23,156 nucleotides of DNA from assembly GCA_030605895.1 (NCBI GenBank), contig JAUWHL010000153.1:1-23156 (forward strand), given 5' to 3'. The stretch's first letter is position 1. Each line of letters begins with the position of its first letter. The notes below the pieces were generated by a model that was not told the DNA's origin, did no database searches, and worked only from the letters and a program-made list of their open reading frames with translations. The position numbers and the translations under genes were made by a program. Positions 7,746 through 16,187 of the stretch are shown one piece after another. This DNA is from Promethearchaeota archaeon. GTDB taxonomy: Archaea; Asgardarchaeota; Lokiarchaeia; Sigyniarchaeales; SOKP01.

Positions 7746-10052
7746 ATGATAACAACTCGTGAATCTATAAGTTACCAGTTTTCATTGATATTTGGATATT
7801 CATCTCCTAATGATGTTATTGCGGGAGATGTAATTGGTCCAGGAAGATTAACAAGAAAAAAGGTAAATGAACTCTCACATGAAGTAATTAAATTTTTAAC
7901 TATGTATAATGCAATATTACGGGATTATACGGGCGCAGAGTTATTTAGCATTGAGTTTGAATTATATAATATTGATGAAAAAAGTGCTCGAACTAACATA
8001 TACCCACAATCAATGATTTTTATTCCAGGTAAATTTAAGGAATGTGAAAGTTTATTACTTGCTTTAAAGCCAGAAACCGGTGTATTAGATATTCATAAGT
8101 CTAGACAATCACTAAACAATATAAGTAAATTATTCTTTGAAGTAGAAGAACTTTCTAATCGCCCAGAATTAAAAAATGAGAATGAACAATTACTGTTTAA
8201 TAAATTTGCTTCTAGATTTAGTAAAAAACTTTATGGTGAACTAATTGAGGATAAATGGAATAAAAAATTAATTGGTTTAAGTAAAACTCTCCCTACAGAA
8301 AAGGAAATGTTGAATACATATATAAAAGTTATCTCTAATGTTGAGATTTTATGGTATAAAAAACCTATGGAGATTAATTTTTTAAATCCTAAATTTCAAA
8401 AAATTAAAATCCCATTTGAGGAGCAACAAGCTATTGAACATCTTAAATTTTCGATATCTGAACCAAGTGTAAGTTTTATTGTCGATAAGACTTTAAATTT
8501 AGGTACTAATCTCATAAATTTAGCAAATACAGGTACTTTAGATGAATCTCTAGATGAAATTATAATTTTCATTATAAATTATATAGAGGACAAAATAAAA
8601 GACTATAGTGAACTTCATACGGCAGAATGGTTAATCTCTAATATAAGTAAGTTTTTAATTGATTTAGAAGAATATTTAAATAAATTTTTAGAATATTCTA
8701 GAAATTTTCTGAGTACAGGAGAAATGGGTGATTTAAACGAACTACTAAGCAAATATGTACATTTTATATCAAACAAAGGAAAATTAGAAAGCGAAGACTT
8801 TGAGAATATTTGTAATATAGCAAAAAAATTTATCGAACAAACGATAACTCAAAAAAAAAGTTTAAGAATAATAGAGTTGAGTTCAGTTTTCAATTATTTT
8901 ACAGAAATTATAAACAAAAGTCTTAACATAATTCGATTATCGCTTCCAAGATATCTTTCTTATCGTAGATTAAAATCACTTACTATAGAATTGATAAAAA
9001 ATTTATATAATAAATTTGCCCAAGAACAGAAACCAGCAAAAATACTAGGTCAGAAAATAATAAGTGATTTTAAAGTCTTTCTTTTTAATCAAATTGAAAC
9101 ACACTCAATTTTTTTAGAAAAGAATCTTAAATATAATGAAAAAGAATTGATAAAAGAGTTTTATTCCTTAATTGATAAGACTATTGATGCATTTTTCAAT
9201 GAAATTGAATTAAAAATAGATGATTTGGTTTCTTTTGCTGAGATCCAGATGGAATCTAAAATAAATAGAATAAGAAATCATATAGAAAAATTTAAGAAGT
9301 TTTCAAAAGAATTAAATTATTTATTAATCTATGTTTTAAGACATTCTACAATAAATCGTTATATTAAAGAGGAACCTGACAAAGAAATTAGTGATCCTGT
9401 AACCTTTTCAAATAGGTTTCATAGATTTTTAGAAAAAAGAATTGGGGGGATAAATCTAGAATGGAAATTTTATATTCTAAATTGGATAATGGATTATTCT
9501 AGGAAATATCTTAAGCCAGAAGAACAAAGAAGATGGACATTAGTAGAAGTATATAATGATTTTATTGAATATTTTGAAGAGCGAGAATTAGAGGAACAAA
9601 AAATCGAAAATTTCTTAAAATTTTTAGACATATACATCGCAAAGTTGGATGATCCCGAAGAAAAAAAATTATTATTTGAATTTTATAAAAAATATGAACT
9701 TAGTATTGATATAAATACCGAATTCCCGAAGTACGTAAAAAATAATATTAAAATTGAGTTAAACAATCTAAATCCTCAAATAGAGAATGTATCCCCTTTT
9801 AATTATTTTAGTATAGCTGAGACCGAGACATTTTACAATTATGTTAAAAATACAGAATTAAAATATTTTTCAAAATTAATTCCAAGACCTTTAAATGTTA
9901 TACTAAAACACATTTTAACAAATGAAGAAAAAGAATTATTTAAAGGGGATCTATTTCATATAATAGATTTCAAATTTTGGCATAACAATGCTAGATTTGA
10001 ATTATCAGATAATTTTAAAGAAGTATATAGAGAATGGGTGATTGATTTATGA
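7746..10052 (+). CDS. Large predicted all-helical protein, unknown family (first of pair)
   Basis: I do not recognise this 768-residue protein. It has no signal peptide, transmembrane segment, P-loop or obvious nuclease motif. Residues 1-125 look mixed alpha/beta, with glycine/proline turns ('DVIAGDVIGPGRL', 'YPQSMIFIPGKF'). The remainder is almost wholly predicted helix, rich in K, E, I, N and L, with aromatic residues, in long amphipathic stretches suggesting helical-repeat or bundle architecture rather than one continuous coiled coil. Conspicuous features are 'EQRRWTLVEVYNDFIEYFEERELEEQ' around residues 605-630, quoted in part only as RRWTLVEVYNDF, and a tryptophan-bearing C-terminus. The gene overlaps the next one at ATGA, so the proteins are probably made together and may form a complex. 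A TATA-like element lies about 50 bases upstream. Codon use matches its neighbours; I see no sign of recent transfer. Confidence 0.7.
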   Translation: MITTRESISYQFSLIFGYSSPNDVIAGDVIGPGRLTRKKVNELSHEVIKFLTMYNAILRDYTGAELFSIEFELYNIDEKSARTNIYPQSMIFIPGKFKECESLLLALKPETGVLDIHKSRQSLNNISKLFFEVEELSNRPELKNENEQLLFNKFASRFSKKLYGELIEDKWNKKLIGLSKTLPTEKEMLNTYIKVISNVEILWYKKPMEINFLNPKFQKIKIPFEEQQAIEHLKFSISEPSVSFIVDKTLNLGTNLINLANTGTLDESLDEIIIFIINYIEDKIKDYSELHTAEWLISNISKFLIDLEEYLNKFLEYSRNFLSTGEMGDLNELLSKYVHFISNKGKLESEDFENICNIAKKFIEQTITQKKSLRIIELSSVFNYFTEIINKSLNIIRLSLPRYLSYRRLKSLTIELIKNLYNKFAQEQKPAKILGQKIISDFKVFLFNQIETHSIFLEKNLKYNEKELIKEFYSLIDKTIDAFFNEIELKIDDLVSFAEIQMESKINRIRNHIEKFKKFSKELNYLLIYVLRHSTINRYIKEEPDKEISDPVTFSNRFHRFLEKRIGGINLEWKFYILNWIMDYSRKYLKPEEQRRWTLVEVYNDFIEYFEERELEEQKIENFLKFLDIYIAKLDDPEEKKLLFEFYKKYELSIDINTEFPKYVKNNIKIELNNLNPQIENVSPFNYFSIAETETFYNYVKNTELKYFSKLIPRPLNVILKHILTNEEKELFKGDLFHIIDFKFWHNNARFELSDNFKEVYREWVIDL

Positions 10053-12448
10053 TTAGTGGAGTAAAAAGAAAAACAACAGCAGTTGAAAGCACGTTTAGAT
10101 TTTTTCAAACAGTTGATTTAATAATTTCTCATTTTAAAAGGGAGGCAGACAAAAAAAAAATCTTTGAACTTATTACTCAGAAAACTAACTTTAATGATTT
10201 ACTAATAGCAACCGCAACCATTCATATTTATCACAATTTAGGAATTCGAGTTCAAACGCTGTTAGATACGGATAAATTTACATTCGATTCTACTAAGAAT
10301 TTAGAGATTGAAGAAAAGAAGATTATAATTGAGGAAGTTGATTCATTGTTAAAAAATTCTCTAAATCTAGAAGTAAAACTCCTTAACAAGATAATCGATT
10401 TAGAGAATAAATTTATTTCTTTTTTAATTGAAGAAAGAAAGGAGGACCTCCAAGAGGTTCAAAAAGAGCAAATGATAAAAAATATTGAAGGTCAAATTGA
10501 ACAAGAATTACAGGAAATTATAATAAAATATCCCCCATTCTACTTTTACGATTTAATAGGTGATTTAATTGGCCTAAATAATGAAGTAAAAAAAGAAATA
10601 TTGGAAGAAACTGCTGCTTTTAAGGATATTTCTGTTGAATTAGAGAAGAAATTAGAGTTAGAAGAAAAAGAAGATAAATTCATAGAATTAGCTACATTGA
10701 ACCGATTAATCAATAAAATACGGTCTGATTTTGAATTTAAATCGTATAAAGAATTACAAATTGAAGCAATGCCAGTACGAATGATAAAGAGAAGAGTATT
10801 AGATTACAATATTAACAAGTTTCCAATATCAATTCCGGGGTTGAATATTTTTATTGAAGCGAATAATCTAAAAAAAGATTTAATAAAAAAAATTGAAGAT
10901 GGGCTTAAAGAAAAAATAAATTATGATCAATTCGAATTGAAAATATTGAACTTCTTAAAGTTTGTATTAGTTAAAAAATTGAAAGAGAATCCAAATGATT
11001 TCATCTACTTCTTACAAAGTATAAATGAATGTGGCTTTGATGATATAATTTACACATTACAGAAATATGGAGTTTACAATATTTTACATTTCATAAATGT
11101 AGATGAAGATCTGGCAGAAAAAGTAAAAAGAAATATGGTAAGATATAATATCAAAAAACTAGATATCGTATCTTTAAATGATAATAAACAGAATCTAATC
11201 TATTTAGCAAAAAAAGCAATTTCTGAGATAGACTTTCAATTTCTCAAACAATTTGTTGAAAAATATGATACTACTTCTGAATATGGCTTATTGAATTTAA
11301 TAAATCAAGATATTGATAAATATCCAAATTTATCAAGAGTTTTGGAAGAAAAAACGGGAACTAACATCAATGATTTAAGACTGTATATTAGAAAAAAGCA
11401 AGCTATTGACAAAGTCTTTTTAGATGAATTAAAATTGAAAAATTATTCTCATATTTTATTCATTTTAGAATTTGATGAGATAATAAATAAATTAGCAAAG
11501 GATATTTTCTTTTATATCTTATCCAAGATTTTAAGGCAGCTTAGCAGAATAATAGAGTTATATCATAAAGTTTCTAATGATAGATCATTATTTCTTCTAA
11601 CATTGAAAAAAATAGATGGAACAACGGATTCCGAAGAATGGATTAAAATCAAACTCGAAGAATTGATTATTAAACGTTTGAATCGGAGACAAGAAGAATT
11701 AGTTATAGTATTTAACGCAAATAATCAACCATTTTTAGTTAACGGATTCCTATTAGCTCGGATCATGGAAATCTCTTTAAAAGAAGCAGTTTCTGAATTA
11801 AAAAACAATGTTAGCCCTATATATGAAGATATAGCACCATTAAGGTTGAAATCTGATATAATATCACCAATTTCATATTGTATAGGATACGATATAATTA
11901 AACGATTCGAAAAGTTTGAAAAAACCCGGAAATCAGACATAGAACGCGTAATTGAAACGAAAGAGAAAGAAAAAAAGGAGAAGGCAAAAAAATTGCGTGA
12001 AGAACAACAATTAAACACTTTAAATTGGGTTGAACGTAGAATTACTAGCTCCTTGATGAGAATTAATAGTCCAGGAATTAATCCGAATCAGTTATATTGG
12101 CAAGATAAAGATACAAAAATTGCAACTGATAATATTAAACTTCATAGTGAATTAAAAGGAGAACCAATTGAGTTAATCAGCCAATTTTTTAATTTTGCTA
12201 TAGAAAAAATTAAGAATTTTACTACAGAGACTAAATTACCAAATTATGAGAAAATCAAGGATATTGTAAATAATATTACTGAAAAAGTTTTAACGAAAAG
12301 ATTAGGAAAAATTCCCACTTCCGATCAAAAAAGTAATTTACTTGATGGAGAACGGTATGAAATCGGTAACCAAATTGCGATAAAAATAGGACGTTTACTA
12401 GATAAAGCATTATACACTAAATTTAAAAGTAAACAAAAATCTTTTTAG
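10049..12448 (+). CDS. Large predicted all-helical protein, unknown family (second of pair)
   Basis: I do not recognise this 799-residue protein. Its start ATG overlaps the stop of the upstream gene (ATGA), implying translational coupling. It is predicted soluble and mostly helical. Glutamate/lysine-rich coiled-coil-like segments occur at about residues 85-220 and 625-670 ('RVIETKEKEKKEKAKKLREE'). Between them, about 240-600 is a long helical region with repeated 'DLIKKIEDGLKEK'-like amphipathic patterns. The C-terminal part (about 690-799) is helical and ends in a basic tail (KFKSKQKSF). No nucleotide-binding, metal-binding or membrane motif is visible. The similar size and composition of both partners suggests a hetero-oligomeric scaffold, but nothing in the sequence fixes a function. 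Confidence 0.7.
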   Translation: MISGVKRKTTAVESTFRFFQTVDLIISHFKREADKKKIFELITQKTNFNDLLIATATIHIYHNLGIRVQTLLDTDKFTFDSTKNLEIEEKKIIIEEVDSLLKNSLNLEVKLLNKIIDLENKFISFLIEERKEDLQEVQKEQMIKNIEGQIEQELQEIIIKYPPFYFYDLIGDLIGLNNEVKKEILEETAAFKDISVELEKKLELEEKEDKFIELATLNRLINKIRSDFEFKSYKELQIEAMPVRMIKRRVLDYNINKFPISIPGLNIFIEANNLKKDLIKKIEDGLKEKINYDQFELKILNFLKFVLVKKLKENPNDFIYFLQSINECGFDDIIYTLQKYGVYNILHFINVDEDLAEKVKRNMVRYNIKKLDIVSLNDNKQNLIYLAKKAISEIDFQFLKQFVEKYDTTSEYGLLNLINQDIDKYPNLSRVLEEKTGTNINDLRLYIRKKQAIDKVFLDELKLKNYSHILFILEFDEIINKLAKDIFFYILSKILRQLSRIIELYHKVSNDRSLFLLTLKKIDGTTDSEEWIKIKLEELIIKRLNRRQEELVIVFNANNQPFLVNGFLLARIMEISLKEAVSELKNNVSPIYEDIAPLRLKSDIISPISYCIGYDIIKRFEKFEKTRKSDIERVIETKEKEKKEKAKKLREEQQLNTLNWVERRITSSLMRINSPGINPNQLYWQDKDTKIATDNIKLHSELKGEPIELISQFFNFAIEKIKNFTTETKLPNYEKIKDIVNNITEKVLTKRLGKIPTSDQKSNLLDGERYEIGNQIAIKIGRLLDKALYTKFKSKQKSF

Positions 12449-12521
12449 CAGCAATCATTTTTTATTATAATATATCTTTCCAGAAAAAATCTACAATTCT
12501 TTTTTTAATTCATTATTTTTA

Positions 12522-12547
12522 AACTTTCTTTTGGAAATTAGAAAGTT
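12522..12547. repeat. 8-bp inverted repeat (hairpin)
   Basis: The arms AACTTTCT and AGAAAGTT flank a 10-base loop, 74 bases after the stop of the large helical protein gene and 57 bases before the start of the next gene. It could be an end-of-transcript hairpin for the operon or an operator for the downstream gene. Confidence 0.35.
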
Positions 12548-12603
12548 ATTAAAATATTCTTTCTTTAACTTATTAATATAATAGATAGAAAGAGAAGGTT
12601 CTC

Positions 12604-12873
12604 ATGGTCTTAGTATTTTCGTGGATTAAAAAGGAACTTATGTATTTGAAAGATTCTTTTTCTGAAATTATTAAAGGATTTATCTTAGTAATTTTAGCAT
12701 CTGCCGGTTTGGGATGTGCTTTATTCTTAAGATATTTAGGATTTAACGGGACATTTATTACTTCATTTGGTATTATTACCGAAATTATCTCATTACTTGT
12801 ATGTTATTTTCTTTTTCGGGGATATTTAAAAACAGAAGAAAAAACGGAACCTTCAAAGTCAAAAAAAATCTAG
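12604..12873 (+). CDS. Small two-helix membrane protein
   Basis: The 89-residue protein has an amphipathic N-terminal helix (residues 1-22), two transmembrane helices (about 24-44, containing a glycine-rich 'SAGLGCALFLRYLG', and 51-72) and a charged, lysine-rich C-terminal tail. No catalytic motif is seen. The ATG is preceded by AGAAGG about 7 bases upstream, a weak Shine-Dalgarno. A 5+5 bp inverted repeat (GAGAA-GG-TTCTC) covers the bases just before the start codon and could mask that site in mRNA. It follows the helical-protein operon on the same strand, 155 bases downstream, and faces the PD-(D/E)XK gene. Function unknown. Confidence 0.62.
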   Translation: MVLVFSWIKKELMYLKDSFSEIIKGFILVILASAGLGCALFLRYLGFNGTFITSFGIITEIISLLVCYFLFRGYLKTEEKTEPSKSKKI

Positions 12874-12884
12874 TTATGAATCTC

Positions 12885-13628
12885 TTAAATAAACCTCTCC
12901 CATGGGCGTTTCGTAATATGTTGGGAAATTAAATATTCTTTTATTTCGGTATATAAGATATCTGGCTCATATTCCCAAGCGTTTTCTTTATTAAATGAAA
13001 TACATTTAACTTCATTAAAATTAAATTTAGATTTAATCAAAAACCCATACATTGCAACTTGTGGAAGGGAAAGTAAAAAATTACCTTCAGGTTTGTAATC
13101 AATTACTTTGATTGTATCATTTTCAATTTGAATTAAATCGATATGTCCTGTAAGATAGATATTTTGTTTTTTTTTCCAAATGGGTACTTCTTTCGCAATT
13201 GAATCTTTATCACGAATTAATATGTATTTTAAAATGGGATCGTGTCCTGGGATATTTTTCTTTTCTTTAATAAAATTTTCATAAACGGCTTGAGCATATT
13301 TAGAAAGTTTCGACTCTGAGTTGAGTTTTTTAATTTTTTTTGTTTGAATAAGTTTCTTACTAAAACTTTTAATAAAAGCACTTTTAAGCCCAGAAATTTT
13401 AAATTGTGAAACTCTAGGATATTGTTTTGAATTAAATATGTTATTCATATTTTTTGCATAATTGTCATTTAAGATTCTTTTAAAATACGTTTCAAGCTTT
13501 TTAAACTCATATAAACGAGGGTTGAGTATAGAAATTTTATTTATATGATGTTTATAATTCCAACTAAAAGAATATCGAATACGTTGATGATAAAACTTTT
13601 GGTGGTAAAAACTTGGTTTCTTAAGCAA
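12885..13628 (-). CDS. PD-(D/E)XK superfamily nuclease (RecB/Cas4-like)
   Basis: The C-terminal half of this 247-residue protein has the core of the PD-(D/E)XK fold. 'GHIDLIQ' supplies D163, 'IKVIDYKPEG' supplies the D177-Y-K179 catalytic pair, and 'LPQVAMYG' (Q190...Y194) matches the QxxxY motif of RecB/Cas4-like nucleases. E147 in 'AKEVPIW' could be the upstream metal ligand. The N-terminal 110 residues are basic and tyrosine-rich and could bind DNA. No Cas4-type iron-sulfur cysteine set is present, and no cas genes or CRISPR repeats are nearby, so a repair or DNA-end-processing role is more likely than adaptation. The start is TTG at 13628. It converges with the small membrane-protein gene. 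Confidence 0.75.
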   Translation of the reverse strand: MLKKPSFYHQKFYHQRIRYSFSWNYKHHINKISILNPRLYEFKKLETYFKRILNDNYAKNMNNIFNSKQYPRVSQFKISGLKSAFIKSFSKKLIQTKKIKKLNSESKLSKYAQAVYENFIKEKKNIPGHDPILKYILIRDKDSIAKEVPIWKKKQNIYLTGHIDLIQIENDTIKVIDYKPEGNFLLSLPQVAMYGFLIKSKFNFNEVKCISFNKENAWEYEPDILYTEIKEYLISQHITKRPWERFI

Positions 13629-13994
13629 GATTGTGACTACCTTATAGTTTACTAAATTTAAATAACATAATTATAATTTACTAAAAGAATTTCATTTATT
13701 TAAAACAAATCTGTTAACAATTTATTAATTTATCAAGAAAGCTCAAAAGAACTTATCCGATAAAAAATTAATTCAATTACTTTCTAAAATTTAGAAGAAT
13801 TTTTTAAAATATTAATTCCATTTATATTTATTGAGATTTAAATATTTAGAATTCTTTTAACTCATTAAAGAACCTTATAGAATTCTTAAGATATGATTAC
13901 TTATTAGTCTAGATTTAACTTATAAAGAAAATTAATAGGTAAAATTACTATATTTCACGACATTATTCATAACATTAAAGGAGTTATTAAATCC
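13629..13994. other. Divergent intergenic region with repeated palindromic boxes
   Basis: This gap of about 366 bp between the nuclease gene (minus) and the DUF2095-like gene (plus) has no ORF. It holds two copies of TAGAATTCTT (13847-13856 and 13878-13887), each centred on the palindrome AGAATTCT, 31 bp apart. AAAGGAG at 13977-13983 is a good Shine-Dalgarno sequence for the gene at 13995. Confidence 0.5.
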
Positions 13995-14480
13995 ATGAAA
14001 AATGAAGATAAAAATAGAAGATCAAAAAAAAAAATCAATGTTGAGGATAATGAAGGGTTAACTTTATCTTATAATAGGGAAGAGTTAGATGAGCATTTCC
14101 CACATTTGATAAAAGAATTATTTACAAAGAAGAAATCAATAAAAATTGATTCGTTTGATAATGAAATTGAGCAAAATTTTGAAGAAGAACATCAGAGATC
14201 CAATAAATTATATTCAAATGAGTTATATAATCCTGGAGCGGTTGATTTTATTAGAAGATGCACAACAAAAAAGGAAGCAATAAAAATTTTGGAATATCTA
14301 TTGAAAAAGAATGAAATTACCAATGAAGACTATAACAGATACAAAATTTGTATTTCTCAAGAAGACGGATTAGAGAACTTTATCAATGAGAGTGGCGGTT
14401 TAAAACGACCAGGATATTATATGAGAAAATATTATAAAAAAAGCCCCAATAATCAAAAATTAAATAATAATGATGATTAG
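13995..14480 (+). CDS. Conserved archaeal protein, DUF2095-like
   Basis: The 161-residue protein starts at ATG 11 bases after AAAGGAG. The first 75 residues are charged and probably disordered or extended, with 'LDEHFPHLIKEL' as a likely helix. The conserved part is residues about 85-148: 'NPGAVDFIRRCTTKKEAIKILEYLLK', cited here in short as DFIRRCTTKKEA, then 'EDYNRYK', 'QEDGLENFI' and 'RPGYYMRKYYKK'. The pattern resembles the small archaeal family known as DUF2095, of unknown function. The match is from memory of the family's signature, not a search. The gene is followed by a box C/D sRNA 8 bases after its stop, which may share its transcript. Confidence 0.68.
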   Translation: MKNEDKNRRSKKKINVEDNEGLTLSYNREELDEHFPHLIKELFTKKKSIKIDSFDNEIEQNFEEEHQRSNKLYSNELYNPGAVDFIRRCTTKKEAIKILEYLLKKNEITNEDYNRYKICISQEDGLENFINESGGLKRPGYYMRKYYKKSPNNQKLNNNDD

Positions 14481-14487
14481 TATCATT

Positions 14488-14562
14488 TGACAAATGATGA
14501 ACTTATGACAAAGTTAGCTGCTTGCTCGGTAGCAATGATGTTGTCGCCCCAAACTGATGTCA
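14488..14562 (+). ncRNA. Box C/D guide sRNA
   Basis: The terminal stem TGACA (14488-14492) and TGTCA (14558-14562) brings together box C ATGATGA (14494-14500) and box D CTGA (14554-14557), the arrangement that forms a kink-turn for L7Ae. An internal box C' ATGATGT (14535-14541) is exactly 12 bases from box D, the canonical archaeal spacing. The 12-base guide TGTCGCCCCAAA is complementary to the 23S rRNA P-loop core UGGGGCG. By the fifth-base rule it would direct 2'-O-methylation of the equivalent of E. coli G2251. Box D' is unclear: CTGC at 14518-14521 is the best candidate, and 14517-14533 can form a small hairpin. The stretch is more G+C-rich than its surroundings and is followed by a T run at 14567-14571. 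The strand is fixed by the box order. Confidence 0.75.
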
Positions 14563-14576
14563 TCTCTTTTTGTTAA

Positions 14577-14822
14577 CTAGTTTTCTAGTCTTTTGCGAAA
14601 AAGAACTCCTTTTTCTGTTAAAAAGTATTCACCATTATTCTTTTTAATAAGTCCAAGGTCAAGTAAAACGGGGATTCTCCCGTTTATACAGGAAATTGGT
14701 AAACCTGAGAATAGTTTAATTGTTTCATAAGTTTTAGCTCCATTATTGATCGCAACAAGTATTTCAATTCCCATATAACCTAAAAGGTTTTTTAAATCTT
14801 CTTGAGTTTCTTTTTCAGTCAT
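14577..14822 (-). CDS. Small winged-helix DNA-binding protein
   Basis: The 81-residue protein is a single winged helix-turn-helix domain: helix 1 'IEILVAINNGAKT', helix 2 'YETIKLFSG', recognition helix 'PISCINGRIPVLLDLGLI' and wing 'KKNNGEYFLTEKGVLFRKRL'. The 'YFLTEKG' end is typical of archaeal ArsR/MarR-like and HxlR-like regulators. It probably binds DNA as a dimer, and the target is unknown. It lies downstream of the longin-winged-helix gene on the same strand, 54 bases apart, so the two may be co-transcribed. No ligand-binding domain or metal-binding cysteine cluster is present. Confidence 0.72.
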   Translation of the reverse strand: MTEKETQEDLKNLLGYMGIEILVAINNGAKTYETIKLFSGLPISCINGRIPVLLDLGLIKKNNGEYFLTEKGVLFRKRLEN

Positions 14823-14876
14823 TATAAATTTTTTATGTAAAGATTTTGTAAAAAACTTGATTATATTTTATTAAAA

Positions 14877-16103
14877 TTAATTTTTTGGAGCAATTTTTCT
14901 TTTAGAATTTTTACTTCTCTTGATTTTTGAAGTTTCTTTACCATCTTTAACTTTAGTAAGATATTTATTTGCTACCACGGGTTCTGCTTCTTTAGGTAGC
15001 AATTTTCTCATCCATTCTGGAAAACCGGTAGTAATTTGTAAATTTGTTTTTAAGACTATATAAGTTTCCTCATTATAATTTAATTCTTCAATTATATCAA
15101 ATTTTTTTAAAAATTCAATATTTTCCATTAGGGAATCCAGAGACTTTTTTGACACCAATTTTGGTAATTTATCTTTTGATATTAAGCCATTTCTTAATTC
15201 TGAAAGAACATTATATTTTTTTGGATCTGCCATAATTTGATATAATATGAAAGCATCTTCCTTTATTTCTTCCTTAGTTTTCTTTTCATATTCACTAAAA
15301 TAATCTTGTACTTTGGGTAGGAGTAATTCAATTAATTCTGGTTTATCATCAATATATTCAATGACACTATCTGGGGGTATTCTTTCAGCATTTACTTCTT
15401 TTACTAAAAGTACATATTTTTCTACTAAACCTATTTGATTAATAAAAATGAATTTCCGATTATCTAACGTTTCGATTATCTCTTTGAAATTTTTTTTAGG
15501 AAACTTTTCAATAAACCATTCTCTTAACCACTCTAAAGGGATAGGGCCTTTTGATATTTTTTCTAAGGTTTTAAATATGTGTTTATCCTTTAGTAAAAAA
15601 CCAATTTTTTCTTCCTCGGTTTTTTCCCTTGTATATTCAATGATATTCCAATATAAATTATTTACCCACAATTTTATTAATGATTCGTTTTTTACTATGT
15701 TTTCCTGGTCATCTTCATCAAAATTGTTTATATCATTTATGTAAAATGCTGTAAAAATCTCTTCATTTGACTGTAACTGTTCCGAAAATTCATTACATAA
15801 AATTGAGATTTTTTCTTCAACTTCAAGAGTAATTTGCTGATCTAGAATTATTGAAACCATCAACATTTCTTTATTTCCTCGAGCCCAATCTGAATGAATC
15901 TCAAAGTAATAATTCATTGACTTTAGATTTTCAAAGGAATGTGTAAAAAAGCCTTCACTAAATTGTTGATCCATGATATTAGCAATTTTTAGAGACAGTT
16001 CCTTTTCTAATATATTTTTTGGATAAGAATAAAACACTAATGGTCCAATTTTACGATGAAAATATGATAACGCGACGATTGTTTTCAAATAATGAATCTC
16101 CAT
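14877..16103 (-). CDS. Longin-like domain protein with winged-helix domains
   Basis: The 408-residue protein begins with a longin-like alpha/beta domain (about 5-125): strand 'TIVALSYFHRKIGPLVFYSYP', quoted in short as YFHRKIGPLVFYSYP, a helix 'EKELSLKIANIMDQQF', strands 'NYYFEIHSDWARGN' and 'EMLMVSIILDQQ', and a helix 'EEKISILCNEFSEQL'. Longin domains serve vesicle-traffic and small-GTPase proteins in eukaryotes and are expanded in Asgard archaea. After a charged linker come two probable winged-helix units (about 165-235 and 285-372; the second ends 'FLKKFDIIEELNYNEETYIV'). The C-terminal tail (385-408) is lysine/arginine-rich. The combination suggests a GTPase- or signal-responsive DNA- or protein-binding adaptor; this is inference. 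It diverges from the HAD-nitrilase-GTPase operon and precedes the small winged-helix gene. Confidence 0.7.
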   Translation of the reverse strand: MEIHYLKTIVALSYFHRKIGPLVFYSYPKNILEKELSLKIANIMDQQFSEGFFTHSFENLKSMNYYFEIHSDWARGNKEMLMVSIILDQQITLEVEEKISILCNEFSEQLQSNEEIFTAFYINDINNFDEDDQENIVKNESLIKLWVNNLYWNIIEYTREKTEEEKIGFLLKDKHIFKTLEKISKGPIPLEWLREWFIEKFPKKNFKEIIETLDNRKFIFINQIGLVEKYVLLVKEVNAERIPPDSVIEYIDDKPELIELLLPKVQDYFSEYEKKTKEEIKEDAFILYQIMADPKKYNVLSELRNGLISKDKLPKLVSKKSLDSLMENIEFLKKFDIIEELNYNEETYIVLKTNLQITTGFPEWMRKLLPKEAEPVVANKYLTKVKDGKETSKIKRSKNSKRKIAPKN

Positions 16104-16187
16104 TACGATTTATTTAATATATAACAAGAACAGCTTTTTTTTCGGTTTAACCTAAAATAAATTAATATTGAAGATTATATATTATTA

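Noticed and set aside
10441..10451. GGAGGACCTCC palindrome resembling a Shine-Dalgarno/anti-Shine-Dalgarno pair
   Set aside because: It lies inside the second large helical protein gene and simply encodes Glu-Asp-Leu in good frame; there is no start codon at a usable distance and no second frame of value.
11725..12018. Minus-strand open frame within the second helical protein gene (likewise 17698-17961 and 19419-19670)
   Set aside because: They are serine/phenylalanine-rich antisense readings of well-formed genes, without a promoter or ribosome binding site.
12885..13628. Cas4 / CRISPR adaptation gene
   Set aside because: There is no cysteine cluster for an iron-sulfur centre, no other cas genes and no direct-repeat array in the window.
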